Part shown: positions 15,800 through 22,768 of the stretch, piece after piece | Numbering within the stretch: the first letter of the stretch is position 1 | How the letters are laid out: each line of letters begins with the position of its first letter | Position numbers and translations under genes: made by a program | NCBI GenBank assembly: GCA_030605085.1 | Contig: JAUWBH010000096.1 | Location: 1 to 22,768, forward strand | Source of the DNA: Promethearchaeota archaeon | Lineage (GTDB): Archaea; Asgardarchaeota; Lokiarchaeia; Sigynarchaeales; SOKP01 | Direction of reading: 5' to 3' | Length of the DNA: 22,768 nt | The notes under the pieces: model-generated | Databases searched by the model: none | The model's input: only the letters and a program-made list of their open reading frames with translations | Told to the model about the DNA's origin: nothing

Positions 15800-17110
15800 A
15801 TGGCTAAGAGAAAAACCATCACTAAAGAAGATATCTTCATCAAGGCGAGAATGATTTCCGAGGGAGTGTGTCTACAAGAAAAACTTGAGGATTTACCACC
15901 TGAACTACGCGGGATATCTGTGAAAGATAGCGAATTAAATCTCAGCGAGAATATTGAAGTCCCCAATAAGCTCGATTTCAGTGATACTGGTAAATTAATG
16001 GAGCTGTCTTATTTGTCAAGGGCACAAAGTTCTACTAACCGCTTCCTTAGCAACACACTCATTCTCGACAAAAGTGACTTGAAAGCACCAATTTATCCTA
16101 ACAAACATTCCCGTCTAGACTTATCTATCGAAGATGAGACAGTGTCTATATCCGATGGTGGAAAGGAATTAGCAACTGGTCATTTCCCTAAGAGATTCGA
16201 ATGGTTGGATTCAAAACTTTCTAATGGTTTACCTATTGTGGCTGCTTTACCTGCCGCTTCCGCGGGGATAATCAACATTGTCTTTACTCTCTCATGTATG
16301 AATTACAACACGAATCGCGGCTGTCGCTATTGTAATCTATTTGCTAATCCAATATCACGAAAAATCTCTATGCTCCCAAAGGAAACGCTGAGAGGGTGGT
16401 CCAAGTATCAAGCTGAGGCGGTTAAAATCGCCATTAATGCTGGTTGGCGAGGAAATATTGCCTTAAGTGGAGGTGCATTGGCGCCAGCTCAACGAAAAGA
16501 GTATCTAGAGCGGCTCGAAATTGTCATTAACATGCTCCGTGAGGCTGTTGGGGAAGGGGTAATGTCGGAACTTCGCTTAGTATACAATCACTTTCCACCA
16601 GAAAATTTCGCGGACATGGAAAAATGGAAGGAAATAGGTGTCGACGCCACCAGCATCGATTTGGAGGTGATGGATTCGGCATACTTCGCCGCTATCTGTC
16701 CGGGTAAAAATGCATATAAACCTCATGAGTACTGGAAGAAAGCGCAAGAGGCGTCAGTTGATATATTCGGACCCCTGTTTAACACTACGGGTTGCATTGT
16801 TATGGGCATTGAGCCGATGTCAACCCTTATCGAGGGTATTGACGAGCGACTTTCAAAAGGTATTATGCCGATCCCTCTTGTATTTTATTCCGCACCAGGT
16901 TCCGCCTATTGGGGTTTCCGAGCGCCGACCGCAGAATGGATTGTCGAGGCATCCGAGAAGATAGCAGACTCTTTCATGAAACATTCCCCTAAATTCCTCG
17001 CACGTGCAATGGCCAAGGCGAGGCGAAAGCGCACTCCGCGTCAGTCGACTCACCTAACGATCGTATTTGATGAAATTCAAAGGCGGATCCAAGAACTTCG
17101 TAGAAAGTGA
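15800..17110 (+). CDS. radical SAM protein with atypical Cx8CxxC cluster motif
   Basis: A 436-residue enzyme of the radical SAM superfamily, expected to bind a [4Fe-4S] cluster and cleave S-adenosylmethionine to start radical chemistry; the substrate is unknown. The cluster segment is CMNYNTNRGCRYCNLF (C166, C175, C178), spacing Cx8CxxC instead of the usual Cx3CxxC; CRYC is the conserved end. ALSGGAL (about 221) corresponds to the GGE-type SAM motif, and SIDLEVMDSAYFAAICPGK resembles a strand motif of biotin-synthase-like members. The first 150 residues match nothing I recognise. Start ATG 15800 has AAAGGCG upstream. Base composition and codons (many CGC, CTC, GCC) are clearly richer in G+C than in flanking genes, suggesting transfer from another lineage. 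It is followed after 118 bp by a methyltransferase fragment. Confidence 0.85.
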   Translation: MAKRKTITKEDIFIKARMISEGVCLQEKLEDLPPELRGISVKDSELNLSENIEVPNKLDFSDTGKLMELSYLSRAQSSTNRFLSNTLILDKSDLKAPIYPNKHSRLDLSIEDETVSISDGGKELATGHFPKRFEWLDSKLSNGLPIVAALPAASAGIINIVFTLSCMNYNTNRGCRYCNLFANPISRKISMLPKETLRGWSKYQAEAVKIAINAGWRGNIALSGGALAPAQRKEYLERLEIVINMLREAVGEGVMSELRLVYNHFPPENFADMEKWKEIGVDATSIDLEVMDSAYFAAICPGKNAYKPHEYWKKAQEASVDIFGPLFNTTGCIVMGIEPMSTLIEGIDERLSKGIMPIPLVFYSAPGSAYWGFRAPTAEWIVEASEKIADSFMKHSPKFLARAMAKARRKRTPRQSTHLTIVFDEIQRRIQELRRK

Positions 17111-17228
17111 ATTACGTTATATTTGTCAACATTGTCCATCAAATCTCAAGGCCATCCTAATGGTGCATCCTCTCAATCAAAGAATTGGTTGGAAACGAAA
17201 GGAGACAAGAAAGTATTTTCGATTAGGA

Positions 17229-17480
17229 ATGAAAAAATTTAAGAAAGTAATTCATGAAGATTTTGCGAAAGATGCGACTATTAATAACCTTAACTTGGAT
17301 AAAAATTCAAAGATTTTTGATATTGGAACTGGTCTTGGAGCAATGGTAATACTTCTAGCCCTAAATGGTTTTGATGTCTTGACTGGAGAACCAGAAGTTA
17401 ATCCCGAAAGAGATGAATGGGAAAACCATATTTCAATTGAAACTTTTAAAGGAAAGTTTGTTAATTATGAAAAATTATAA
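17229..17480 (+). pseudogene. truncated SAM-dependent methyltransferase
   Basis: Eighty-three codons from ATG 17229 (MKKFKKVIHEDFAKDATINN) contain a clear methyltransferase motif I, KIFDIGTGLGAMVILLALNG, and then DVLTGEPE at the motif II position. The frame ends soon after at TAA 17480, well before motifs IV-VI, so the SAM-binding fold is incomplete. The same frame is open further upstream (to 17067), but that part overlaps the end of the radical-SAM gene and looks unlike a methyltransferase. It is most likely a decayed or cut gene; a tiny functional protein is less likely. Its codon use is AT-rich, unlike the preceding gene. Confidence 0.6.
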
Positions 17481-17497
17481 TATTAGGGATAATCAAA

Positions 17498-17965
17498 ATG
17501 GTTGAAGTTAAAAAAGAACTTTTATCTCCATGTGGCTTGTATTGTGGTGTTTGTAGAGTTTACATTGCTCATAGGGATAACAACATAAAATTTAAACAAG
17601 AATTATTACCCATTTACAAAGCTTATGGAGCTAAAAGTGTGGACGATATAGCCTGTACGGGATGTTTATCTGATGGCATCAAATTCCCCTTCTGTCGAGC
17701 ATGTTCTATTAAAGACTGTATAAAAAATAAAGGGATTGAAGGCTGTCGTCAATGTGATGAATTTCCTTGTGAAATTATAGCAAATTGGCCAAGCGCACCA
17801 GGCAAAAAAATCATACTTCGCAACATTCCTGCTTGGCGTGAACTTGGAACTGAAAAATGGGTGGAAGAAGTGGAGAAAAGATATCAATGTCCCGAATGTG
17901 GGAACCAGTTATTCCGTGGGGTAAAAAATTGTAAAAAATGCAATGCTGCCGTGGATTTAGATTAA
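17498..17965 (+). CDS. DUF3795 Cys-rich protein with C-terminal zinc ribbon
   Basis: A 155-residue protein of the DUF3795 family, common in anaerobic archaea and bacteria; function unknown. The N-terminal part has CGLYCGVCRVYIAH, CTGCLSDG, FCRACSIKDC and GCRQCDEFPCEII, the many-cysteine pattern of the family that suggests metal or Fe-S binding. The C-terminus adds a separate zinc-ribbon-like CPECGNQLFRGVKNCKKC. Start ATG 17498 has AGGG about 10 nt upstream. It follows the methyltransferase fragment by 17 bp and may share its transcript. There are no membrane segments. Confidence 0.85.
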   Translation: MVEVKKELLSPCGLYCGVCRVYIAHRDNNIKFKQELLPIYKAYGAKSVDDIACTGCLSDGIKFPFCRACSIKDCIKNKGIEGCRQCDEFPCEIIANWPSAPGKKIILRNIPAWRELGTEKWVEEVEKRYQCPECGNQLFRGVKNCKKCNAAVDLD

Positions 17966-18008
17966 TTTAATCTACATTATATAAAAAATTCAATAGAATA
18001 TATAAAAA

Positions 18009-18089
18009 TGGTTAAAAGTCATAGATAATTTAAAAAGAGAAGAATTTGCTGAAGTTCAGCGAAAAATTAAGGTACTCGGACCGAAATAA
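18009..18089 (+). pseudogene. short coding remnant
   Basis: Open frame of about 26 codons after an in-frame stop, with no start codon, reading WLKVIDNLKREEFAEVQRKI and ending LGPK. It reads like the amphipathic C-terminal end of a protein. A 13-nt palindrome, GCTGAA-G-TTCAGC, lies inside it. The parent family is not recognised. Confidence 0.3.
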
Positions 18090-18133
18090 TCAAATAAATA
18101 AAGAGTTTAGTTAATAACAGAAGTGAATTATTA

Positions 18134-19414
18134 ATGAGTCTTCAAGAGTATTTAGCAAGTCGCAAAGATTGTTCAGGTAAAGGTCGATCCTTGCCGATGT
18201 CTATGGTTAAGGATATTTGTAAATCCACACATCAAGCGGCACCTTCAAAGTCTATATTTGTTGTATTGCCCGATGGGCCAGATTATAAAGGTGGTGTATA
18301 TAAATATGATAAAGAGGATTTTACTCTAATAAGCGATAAGGAGAAAACAAATTATACTATGGAACTTTATCCAGAACTGATTTGGAAAGAATCTATTGAG
18401 TTAAAGGAATTGATTCGGGTAGGGGTTACTTGGCAATATCTCTCGTTGAAAGTTGAGAGTATAGGGCTTGGAGTGTCGCAACGCGCAAGAGCTCCGAAAA
18501 AATATAATAGCCTCTTAAATAAAACTACAAATAAAAACTACGTTTTTTTATATTCAGTGGCAGTTCGAGAAAGAGATCGGGATAACCTAATAGAGGATTC
18601 ATCTGAACCTCTTCAGAAAGAACTGGAGGAAGGAATTCATCTCCTTGATACTCCAGAATGTTATAAAAATCGTGCAATTTATAAGAATAAATACGAAGGA
18701 ATTCCTTTAGATGCTGCAATTTTCAATCAAATAGAGAAAAAGATTTCCAATTCAAAAGTATTACATGAGGTCTCACAATTACTTTGGGCATGTCAAGGAG
18801 AAACAGATCATGCTACTCACGGAAACCGAGATGATTTGGAAAAGAATGGTTATGGTCGTGTCCATGCTTCAGGTTGTGCGGGATATGCTGTATATCCTAT
18901 AGTCATTGTAGATAATCTCGCTGATTTACCAAAAGGCGCTTATTTCTACAACCCTGTCGGGTTTTCCGCATTAAATAGATGGATTCAAGTTGAAAAAAAT
19001 ATAACCTATGATCATTTTATACAAAAATTTACCTCTGAGGATTTAAAAACTGAGATAGAAAATGAATTTAACGTTAAATTTTCAAACTATATAATTCTTT
19101 TATGTATTGATAGAAAGAAACCATGTTCAGGATTTATGCATAGAAAATTAATGGACACAACATATTGGGCAGAGATTGAGGCAGGTATGGCATTAGCAGG
19201 ATTACAACTCCAAGCTAATGCTCTAGGGCTCCAGTGGCAAAAAAAAATTATCTCAAATCCAAATGATTCTAAATATAGAGATCTATTTAATCTCGATTCA
19301 GCTGAAAATTCAATTAATATAATGGCTGATAAATTAGTAAATCTCCCAAAAAATGAAGGATTATCCCTTAAAGGGAATTTAGTACCAACAGTTTTGTTTT
19401 TCCTACAAAAATGA
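18134..19414 (+). CDS. tandem nitroreductase-fold (SagB-like) protein
   Basis: A 426-residue protein with two nitroreductase-like modules, as in SagB-type dehydrogenases. Such enzymes bind FMN and oxidise or reduce small molecules or peptides. Module 1 (residues about 30-130): AAPSKSIFVVLPDG, GGVYKYDKEDFTLIS and LSLKVESIGLGVSQRARAPK. Module 2 (about 205-426): EVSQLLWACQGETDHATHG, GRVHASGCAGYAVYPIVIV, LPKGAYFYNP and EIEAGMALAGLQLQANALGLQW near the C-terminus. The usual RTxPSAGAxYP signature is altered to GRVHASGCAGYAVYP, with Cys-Ala in place of Ala. No peptide precursor or cyclodehydratase gene lies beside it, so a RiPP role is unsupported. Start ATG 18134. Confidence 0.72.
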   Translation: MSLQEYLASRKDCSGKGRSLPMSMVKDICKSTHQAAPSKSIFVVLPDGPDYKGGVYKYDKEDFTLISDKEKTNYTMELYPELIWKESIELKELIRVGVTWQYLSLKVESIGLGVSQRARAPKKYNSLLNKTTNKNYVFLYSVAVRERDRDNLIEDSSEPLQKELEEGIHLLDTPECYKNRAIYKNKYEGIPLDAAIFNQIEKKISNSKVLHEVSQLLWACQGETDHATHGNRDDLEKNGYGRVHASGCAGYAVYPIVIVDNLADLPKGAYFYNPVGFSALNRWIQVEKNITYDHFIQKFTSEDLKTEIENEFNVKFSNYIILLCIDRKKPCSGFMHRKLMDTTYWAEIEAGMALAGLQLQANALGLQWQKKIISNPNDSKYRDLFNLDSAENSINIMADKLVNLPKNEGLSLKGNLVPTVLFFLQK

Positions 19415-19500
19415 TTTTTTAACCTTTCAATTAATATTGCTAGTAATCACTTGGGTCATTTTACCCCCTAAAGAAAAAGTTAGTATAGTAAAAAAATAGA

Positions 19501-19641
19501 TTAATTTGAGATAACTTCCTCATAACTTGAATGGAGTTTTTCTCCTTCTAATATTTTCTCTTCCAATTTTGATTTTAATTGACATTTATTCTTTACTTTA
19601 TAATAAATATAGCAAAAATTTGTTAGATAATCTAATTTAAA
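19501..19641 (-). other. open minus-strand frame without start, possible gene remnant
   Basis: In a 280-bp gap, 47 codons stay open on the minus strand and end at TAA (19503-19501). They include CQLKSKLEEKILEGEKLHSS and end EEVISN, a lysine/glutamate-rich helix-like composition typical of real coding sequence. No ATG lies in frame. It may be the tail of a lost gene or chance. Confidence 0.2.
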
Positions 19642-19657
19642 TTATAAATTCAGTAGA

Positions 19658-19677
19658 GATATAAAGAATATAAAAAG
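19658..19677 (+). promoter_or_regulatory. TATA-like elements ahead of the Cdd1 gene
   Basis: GATATAAAG (19658-19666) and AATATAAAAAG (19667-19677) lie about 35 and 25 bp ahead of ATG 19697. The second is at leaderless distance. Confidence 0.4.
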
Positions 19678-19696
19678 TAAATAATAAGTAATTATC

Positions 19697-20044
19697 ATGA
19701 ATGAGAGGAATAAGCCTAAATGTATAGAAGAATTAGTGAAGATTCCAGGGGTTGGTAAAGTTATAGCAAATGGACTATGGGATATTGGCATTACTTCTAT
19801 AGAAGATTTAAAAGATAAACACCCCGAAAATCTTTATGAAAAAGTTTGTGCGTTTAAAGGAGAAATGATTGACAAATGCGTGTTATATGTCTATAGATGT
19901 GCTGTTTATTATGCTTCAAATAATATTTACGATTCGAAATTGCTAAAATGGTGGAATTGGAAAGATATAAAAAAAAAAAAAATTAAAATTTTTGAGCTTC
20001 TTTTAAGTAAACGGCAAGAAACACAAAAATTAGACGAAATATGA
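19697..20044 (+). CDS. Cdd1-type helix-hairpin-helix protein
   Basis: A 115-residue protein whose first 75 residues match the Cdd1 (pathogenicity-locus) helix-hairpin-helix family: ELVKIPGVGKVIANGLWDIG, then SIEDLKDKHPENLYEKVC and the conserved CVLYVYRCAVYYAS. The double hairpin may contact DNA without sequence specificity; no precise function is known for the family. Two conserved Cys, in the VCAFKGEMIDKC segment, are present. The C-terminal 40 residues are lysine-rich (a run of A around 19969-19981 encodes KKKKIK) and may be a lineage-specific tail; that homopolymer run is also a place where a sequencing error could alter the frame. Start ATG 19697. Confidence 0.85.
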   Translation: MNERNKPKCIEELVKIPGVGKVIANGLWDIGITSIEDLKDKHPENLYEKVCAFKGEMIDKCVLYVYRCAVYYASNNIYDSKLLKWWNWKDIKKKKIKIFELLLSKRQETQKLDEI

Positions 20045-20091
20045 TCAGTTATAGTAAAAAGTGAATTAAGTTCCATCAAAATCTGAATTTA

Positions 20092-20550
20092 TCAAATTTT
20101 CTGAATAACTAAATTAGATTCATCCAATAATTCCTTTTTTACTTTATTTTCCATATTATATCCTTCTTTATAGATAATCTTTTTAATCCCAGCATTTATT
20201 AATAATTTCAAACAGCTCATACATGGGAAAGTGGTAGAATAAAGAATTGTATCTCCCTTTATAGATGTCCCATGAATGGCTGCTTGAACGATACAGTTTA
20301 TTTCTGCATGTACGCCTCTACACAGTTCTGGTCGTTCCCCACTTTCTAGGTTTTGTCTTACGCATGTTTTTTTGGTACAATGTTTAAATCCTGATGGTGC
20401 TCCATTATATCCTGTAGAAATAATATGAGACTCTTTTACTAATACTGCACCAACCTTTCTTTTTATGCAAGTAGAGCGCTGAGAGACTACCTCAGCGATT
20501 TTCATGAAATAATCGTCCTTTGAAATTCTCATTTTTTTGGAATTCTTCAT
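20092..20550 (-). CDS. dCMP deaminase
   Basis: A 152-residue deoxycytidylate deaminase that converts dCMP to dUMP, feeding dTMP synthesis. The zinc and catalytic motifs are complete: HAEINCIVQAA (His ligand and proton-shuttling Glu) and FPCMSCLKLLINAGI (two Cys ligands). Substrate-binding features typical of the family are RKVGAVLVKE, GYNGAPSGFKHC and the CVRQN...CRGVHAE segment. Its length matches the family. ATG 20550 is used; the internal ATG 20532 (MRISKDDYF) corresponds to where many homologues begin and may be the true start. It converges on the Cdd1 gene and is transcribed alone. Confidence 0.93.
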   Translation of the reverse strand: MKNSKKMRISKDDYFMKIAEVVSQRSTCIKRKVGAVLVKESHIISTGYNGAPSGFKHCTKKTCVRQNLESGERPELCRGVHAEINCIVQAAIHGTSIKGDTILYSTTFPCMSCLKLLINAGIKKIIYKEGYNMENKVKKELLDESNLVIQKI

Positions 20551-20580
20551 AAATTTTCATTAGTGTATCTATTTATTATT

Positions 20581-20769
20581 TTAAAGAATAAAATTGATGA
20601 TTGCAATTGCGGTAACACATCCCAATACTGATAAAGAAAATGCTAATAAATGGTTACCTATTCTCAAGTAGAAATGAGCGTCTTTAAAGTCAATATTTAT
20701 AATTTTCAATATCTTATTTCTTTTGTTATATCTTCTAAATTCTCGTTCATTACCAATAAAATAAATCAA
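20581..20769 (-). CDS. possible small membrane protein
   Basis: A 62-codon frame starting at TTG 20769 and ending 31 bp upstream of the dCMP deaminase start on the same strand. It encodes a hydrophobic start (MIYFIG), a very basic stretch (EREFRRYNKRNKILK) and a C-terminal transmembrane-like segment (LLAFSLSVLGCVTAIAIINF). The frame is also open upstream (NLFGIL...), so it could be the remains of a longer two-helix membrane protein. No family is recognised and the weak start codon keeps confidence low. Confidence 0.35.
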   Translation of the reverse strand: MIYFIGNEREFRRYNKRNKILKIINIDFKDAHFYLRIGNHLLAFSLSVLGCVTAIAIINFIL

Positions 20770-20882
20770 AATACCAAATAAATTTATAGAATTAAGATTA
20801 TTTCAAAGTAAATTTTATTTTGATGAGATTAATAATTCTTATTAGTAAAAAATTTTGAAATTTCATAGGCGATTTTGCTAAA

Positions 20883-22139
20883 ATGAAAAATGTAGAGTTG
20901 TTGGCTCCTGCAAAGAACTTCAAGGCAATAAAAGCCGCTTCTAATTATGTAGATTCAGTATATTTTGGAATTGAAAAGTTTAACATGAGAATGCGTTCAG
21001 AAAATATTTCATTGGACGAGTTAAATAAAGTTGTGGACTATTGTAGAAAATCCAATTTGAAAACTTACTTAGCTACTAACATATTAATGTACGACAACGA
21101 ATTACAAGAACTTCGTGAAATTATGGAAGAAGCGAAAAATGCAGGAGTTGATGCGGTTATTATTCATGATTTGGCAGCACTCCAAATTGCTAAAGAGAAT
21201 AATCTTTCTTTTCATGTATCTACCCAATGTAATGTGTCTAATTCTTTATCCGCTAGATTTTACGAAAATTTAGGAGCAGAAAGGATCATTTTAGCGCGCG
21301 AATTATCTTTGGAAAAGATAAAGGAAATTAAAAGGAATTTAACAAAAGCGGAAATTGAAGTGTTTATTCACGGTGCCATGTGTGCATCTGTGAGTGGTAG
21401 ATGTTATTTTTCTCAAGACATATGTGGAACCGAGAAAGATTCTGCTAATAGAGGAAGTTGCATACAACCTTGCAGGAGGAGATGGTGGGTTCGTGAAGAA
21501 TCAGGAAAAGAATATATTTACGACGGAGTTAGATTCATGAATTCAAGAGATTTATGTACTATAGCTTACATTCCAGAATTAATTGAGGCAAAAATCGATG
21601 CTTTTAAGATTGAAGGACGAATGAGACATCCACATTATGTCGACGTAGTGGCGAAATCATACCGAGAAGCTATTGAGGCATATTATAACGGAACATTTAC
21701 TAAAAAAAAGGTAGGTAAATGGATAACAGACTTAAAAAAAGTTTATAATAGAGGTTTTACTACTGGTTTTTATTTTAAAAGAGTTACGGAAGATGGTCAT
21801 CAACATAATTATCCTGCTAATTTATCTCATTATAGATATATCAAAGTAGGGCAAGTTAAGAAATATAAAGGTCAAAAAGAATTAGCACTCATTTTATTGG
21901 ATAACGGTTATTTAACTAAAAATGACGATATAATCATTATGGGTAAAAAAACTGACACCTATATTCATCAAAAAGTAAAAATTATTAAATTCAAGGGAAG
22001 AGAAGTCAATAAAACTCCACGAGGAACAAAGGAAAAACCCTTATTCGTCGAATTAAAAATTAAGGGAAAAGTTATTGGTAAAGATAAAATTTATGTATTT
22101 ACCGATAGAACCTACAAGAAAAGAAATTATTCTTTATAA
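20883..22139 (+). CDS. peptidase U32 family protein, TrhP-like tRNA hydroxylation enzyme
   Basis: A 418-residue U32-family protein. Members once called collagenase-like peptidases are now known to act in RNA hydroxylation (TrhP for wobble uridine in tRNA, RlhA for rRNA), using an Fe-S cluster and prephenate. An N-terminal TIM-barrel-like part begins ELLAPAKNFKAIKAASNYVD, with FHVSTQCNVSN. The family signature EVFIHGAMCASVSGRCYFS is followed by DICG, NRGSCIQPCRRRW and a DAFKIEGRMRHPHYV motif. Residues about 325-418 form a beta-rich C-terminal domain (KVGQVKKYKG onwards), as in TrhP. The conserved cysteines needed for the cluster are present. The tRNA role is inferred from domain order. ATG 20883 is a clear start. 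A degenerate copy of its KIEGRMRHP region follows directly. Confidence 0.9.
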   Translation: MKNVELLAPAKNFKAIKAASNYVDSVYFGIEKFNMRMRSENISLDELNKVVDYCRKSNLKTYLATNILMYDNELQELREIMEEAKNAGVDAVIIHDLAALQIAKENNLSFHVSTQCNVSNSLSARFYENLGAERIILARELSLEKIKEIKRNLTKAEIEVFIHGAMCASVSGRCYFSQDICGTEKDSANRGSCIQPCRRRWWVREESGKEYIYDGVRFMNSRDLCTIAYIPELIEAKIDAFKIEGRMRHPHYVDVVAKSYREAIEAYYNGTFTKKKVGKWITDLKKVYNRGFTTGFYFKRVTEDGHQHNYPANLSHYRYIKVGQVKKYKGQKELALILLDNGYLTKNDDIIIMGKKTDTYIHQKVKIIKFKGREVNKTPRGTKEKPLFVELKIKGKVIGKDKIYVFTDRTYKKRNYSL

Positions 22140-22227
22140 AGGAGTTAAAATTGATACTTTTAAAATCGAGGGAAAAATAAGGCATCCAAAAGAAAAATTT
22201 AATGTGATAAATTTTAGGTTCTATTAA
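22138..22227 (+). pseudogene. degenerate fragment of a second U32 gene
   Basis: In a different frame and overlapping the U32 stop, the reading KGVKIDTFKIEGKIRHPKEK closely matches EAKIDAFKIEGRMRHPHYVD in the adjacent gene (about 21583-21640). At the DNA level many differences are synonymous, so this is an old paralogue remnant and not a fresh duplication. It ends at TAA 22225-22227. Confidence 0.65.
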
Positions 22228-22374
22228 ACAATTATCAACCCAACCGATGTCACCCATCTGATCCATCTACCAGATAACCCCGAATTTATCCTTGTACCGA
22301 TTACCCTCGAGACTTTTTGTATCATTTATCATCATGAAAAAACGGTTGATAGTGAGTGGTATATTCAGAACTAA
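22228..22374 (+). other. open frame of unknown origin overlapping the next gene start
   Basis: Following the remnant's stop, the same frame stays open for 48 codons and reads INPTDVTHLIHLPDNPEFIL and on to DSEWYIQN before TAA 22372-22374. It is richer in G+C than its surroundings, has no start codon, and overlaps the first 41 bases of the MBL gene in another frame. It may be a coding remnant or chance. Confidence 0.25.
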
Positions 22375-22768
22375 TTGTTATGTTTTCGGGGATGAAAATA
22401 CAAAAGAGGTTGGTATTATTGATCCTGGGATTGATGCAAACGATATTAAAAGCGTTATCAATAGAGAAGGATACAAACCTGTTTATTTAATAGCTACACA
22501 TGCACACCATGACCATATTCAATGCGCCAATGATATCATGGATTATTTTAATATTCCATTATTGATCAATAATATTGGGATAGGAAAAGTTGAAAATATA
22601 AATTTTATTAAAGAAAATGATGTAATCGAAATAGGAGCAGAGCGTCTTCATGTAATTGAAACACCAGGTCACACCAAAAATGACATAATGCTGATAGATT
22701 ATAAAAACATGCTGATCTTTACCGGAGATACTCTATTGCGAGGTAGAATCCCAAGACAACTTACAAAT
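22334..22768 (+). CDS. MBL-fold hydrolase, glyoxalase II-like (3' partial)
   Basis: Start of a metallo-beta-lactamase-fold hydrolase; 145 codons are visible and the gene continues past the right edge. Motifs: NCYVFGDE near the start, IIDPG, the metal-binding THAHHDHIQC (HxHxDH), ETPGHTKND with the third metal histidine, and FTGDTLLRGRIPR with the bridging aspartate. These fit hydroxyacylglutathione hydrolase-like proteins, whose actual archaeal substrates are mostly unknown. ATG 22334 directly precedes the conserved N-terminal strand. It is distinct from the frameshifted MBL gene at 3094-4064, which belongs to another branch. Confidence 0.88.
   Translation, partial: MKKRLIVSGIFRTNCYVFGDENTKEVGIIDPGIDANDIKSVINREGYKPVYLIATHAHHDHIQCANDIMDYFNIPLLINNIGIGKVENINFIKENDVIEIGAERLHVIETPGHTKNDIMLIDYKNMLIFTGDTLLRGRIPRQLTN

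Noticed and set aside
17067..17228. N-terminal extension of the methyltransferase fragment back to ATG 17067
   Set aside because: Its first part lies inside the radical-SAM gene in another frame and the extension does not resemble any methyltransferase, so ATG 17229 was used.
1..22768. tRNA, rRNA or CRISPR arrays
   Set aside because: No cloverleaf with a T-loop consensus, no rRNA-like conserved stretch and no short regularly spaced repeat was found on reading the gaps; a covariance-model scan would be needed to be certain.

Overview
The window looks like archaeal DNA, most likely from an AT-rich Asgard (Lokiarchaeia-like) archaeon. Signs of this are a RadA recombinase, TATA-like boxes 22-33 bp ahead of several start codons, a stand-alone Roadblock/LC7 protein (a family expanded in Asgard archaea), an archaeal-style short glucose-6-phosphate isomerase, an ADP-forming acyl-CoA synthetase beta subunit and a TrhP-like U32 protein. 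The Asgard assignment is an inference from gene content, not from a phylogenetic marker.

Layout. Positions 1-5.0 kb hold a 5'-truncated P-type Ca2+-ATPase, then two genes that are broken as read: an MBL-fold hydrolase with a one-base frameshift, and an ADP-forming acyl-CoA synthetase beta subunit interrupted by about 32 nt containing a perfect hairpin. Positions 5.1-11.6 kb are housekeeping: a small helical protein, RadA with an unusual Cys/His plus acidic N-terminal extension, Roadblock/LC7, glucose-6-phosphate isomerase, aspartate kinase and a SAM methyltransferase. Positions 11.46-15.37 kb are the most striking part. A 211-bp direct repeat (about 95% identical, no indels), made of the 3' end of the methyltransferase gene plus about 100 bp downstream, brackets a 1090-residue DUF4062-STAND-TPR protein. 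This looks like an inserted cargo or defence-type module that recreated the end of its target gene.

Positions 15.4-18.1 kb are accessory in character: a gene-poor stretch, a visibly more GC-rich radical-SAM gene with a non-canonical Cx8CxxC cluster, a truncated methyltransferase, a Cys-rich DUF3795 protein and a short coding remnant. Positions 18.1-22.8 kb carry a tandem nitroreductase-fold (SagB-like) protein, a Cdd1-type helix-hairpin-helix protein, dCMP deaminase, a possible small membrane protein, the U32 protein followed by a degenerate fragment of a second U32 gene, and the start of a glyoxalase II-like MBL hydrolase that runs off the right edge.

Most genes are single transcription units separated by AT-rich gaps with their own TATA-like elements; no long operon is visible. 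The best candidate for an undescribed system is the repeat-bracketed DUF4062-STAND-TPR gene. Its domain order (DUF4062, P-loop NTPase, TPR array) parallels that of eukaryotic nephrocystin-3 and of prokaryotic STAND immune sensors. No second effector gene lies inside the bracket, so if it is a sensor it would have to act alone or with a partner elsewhere.
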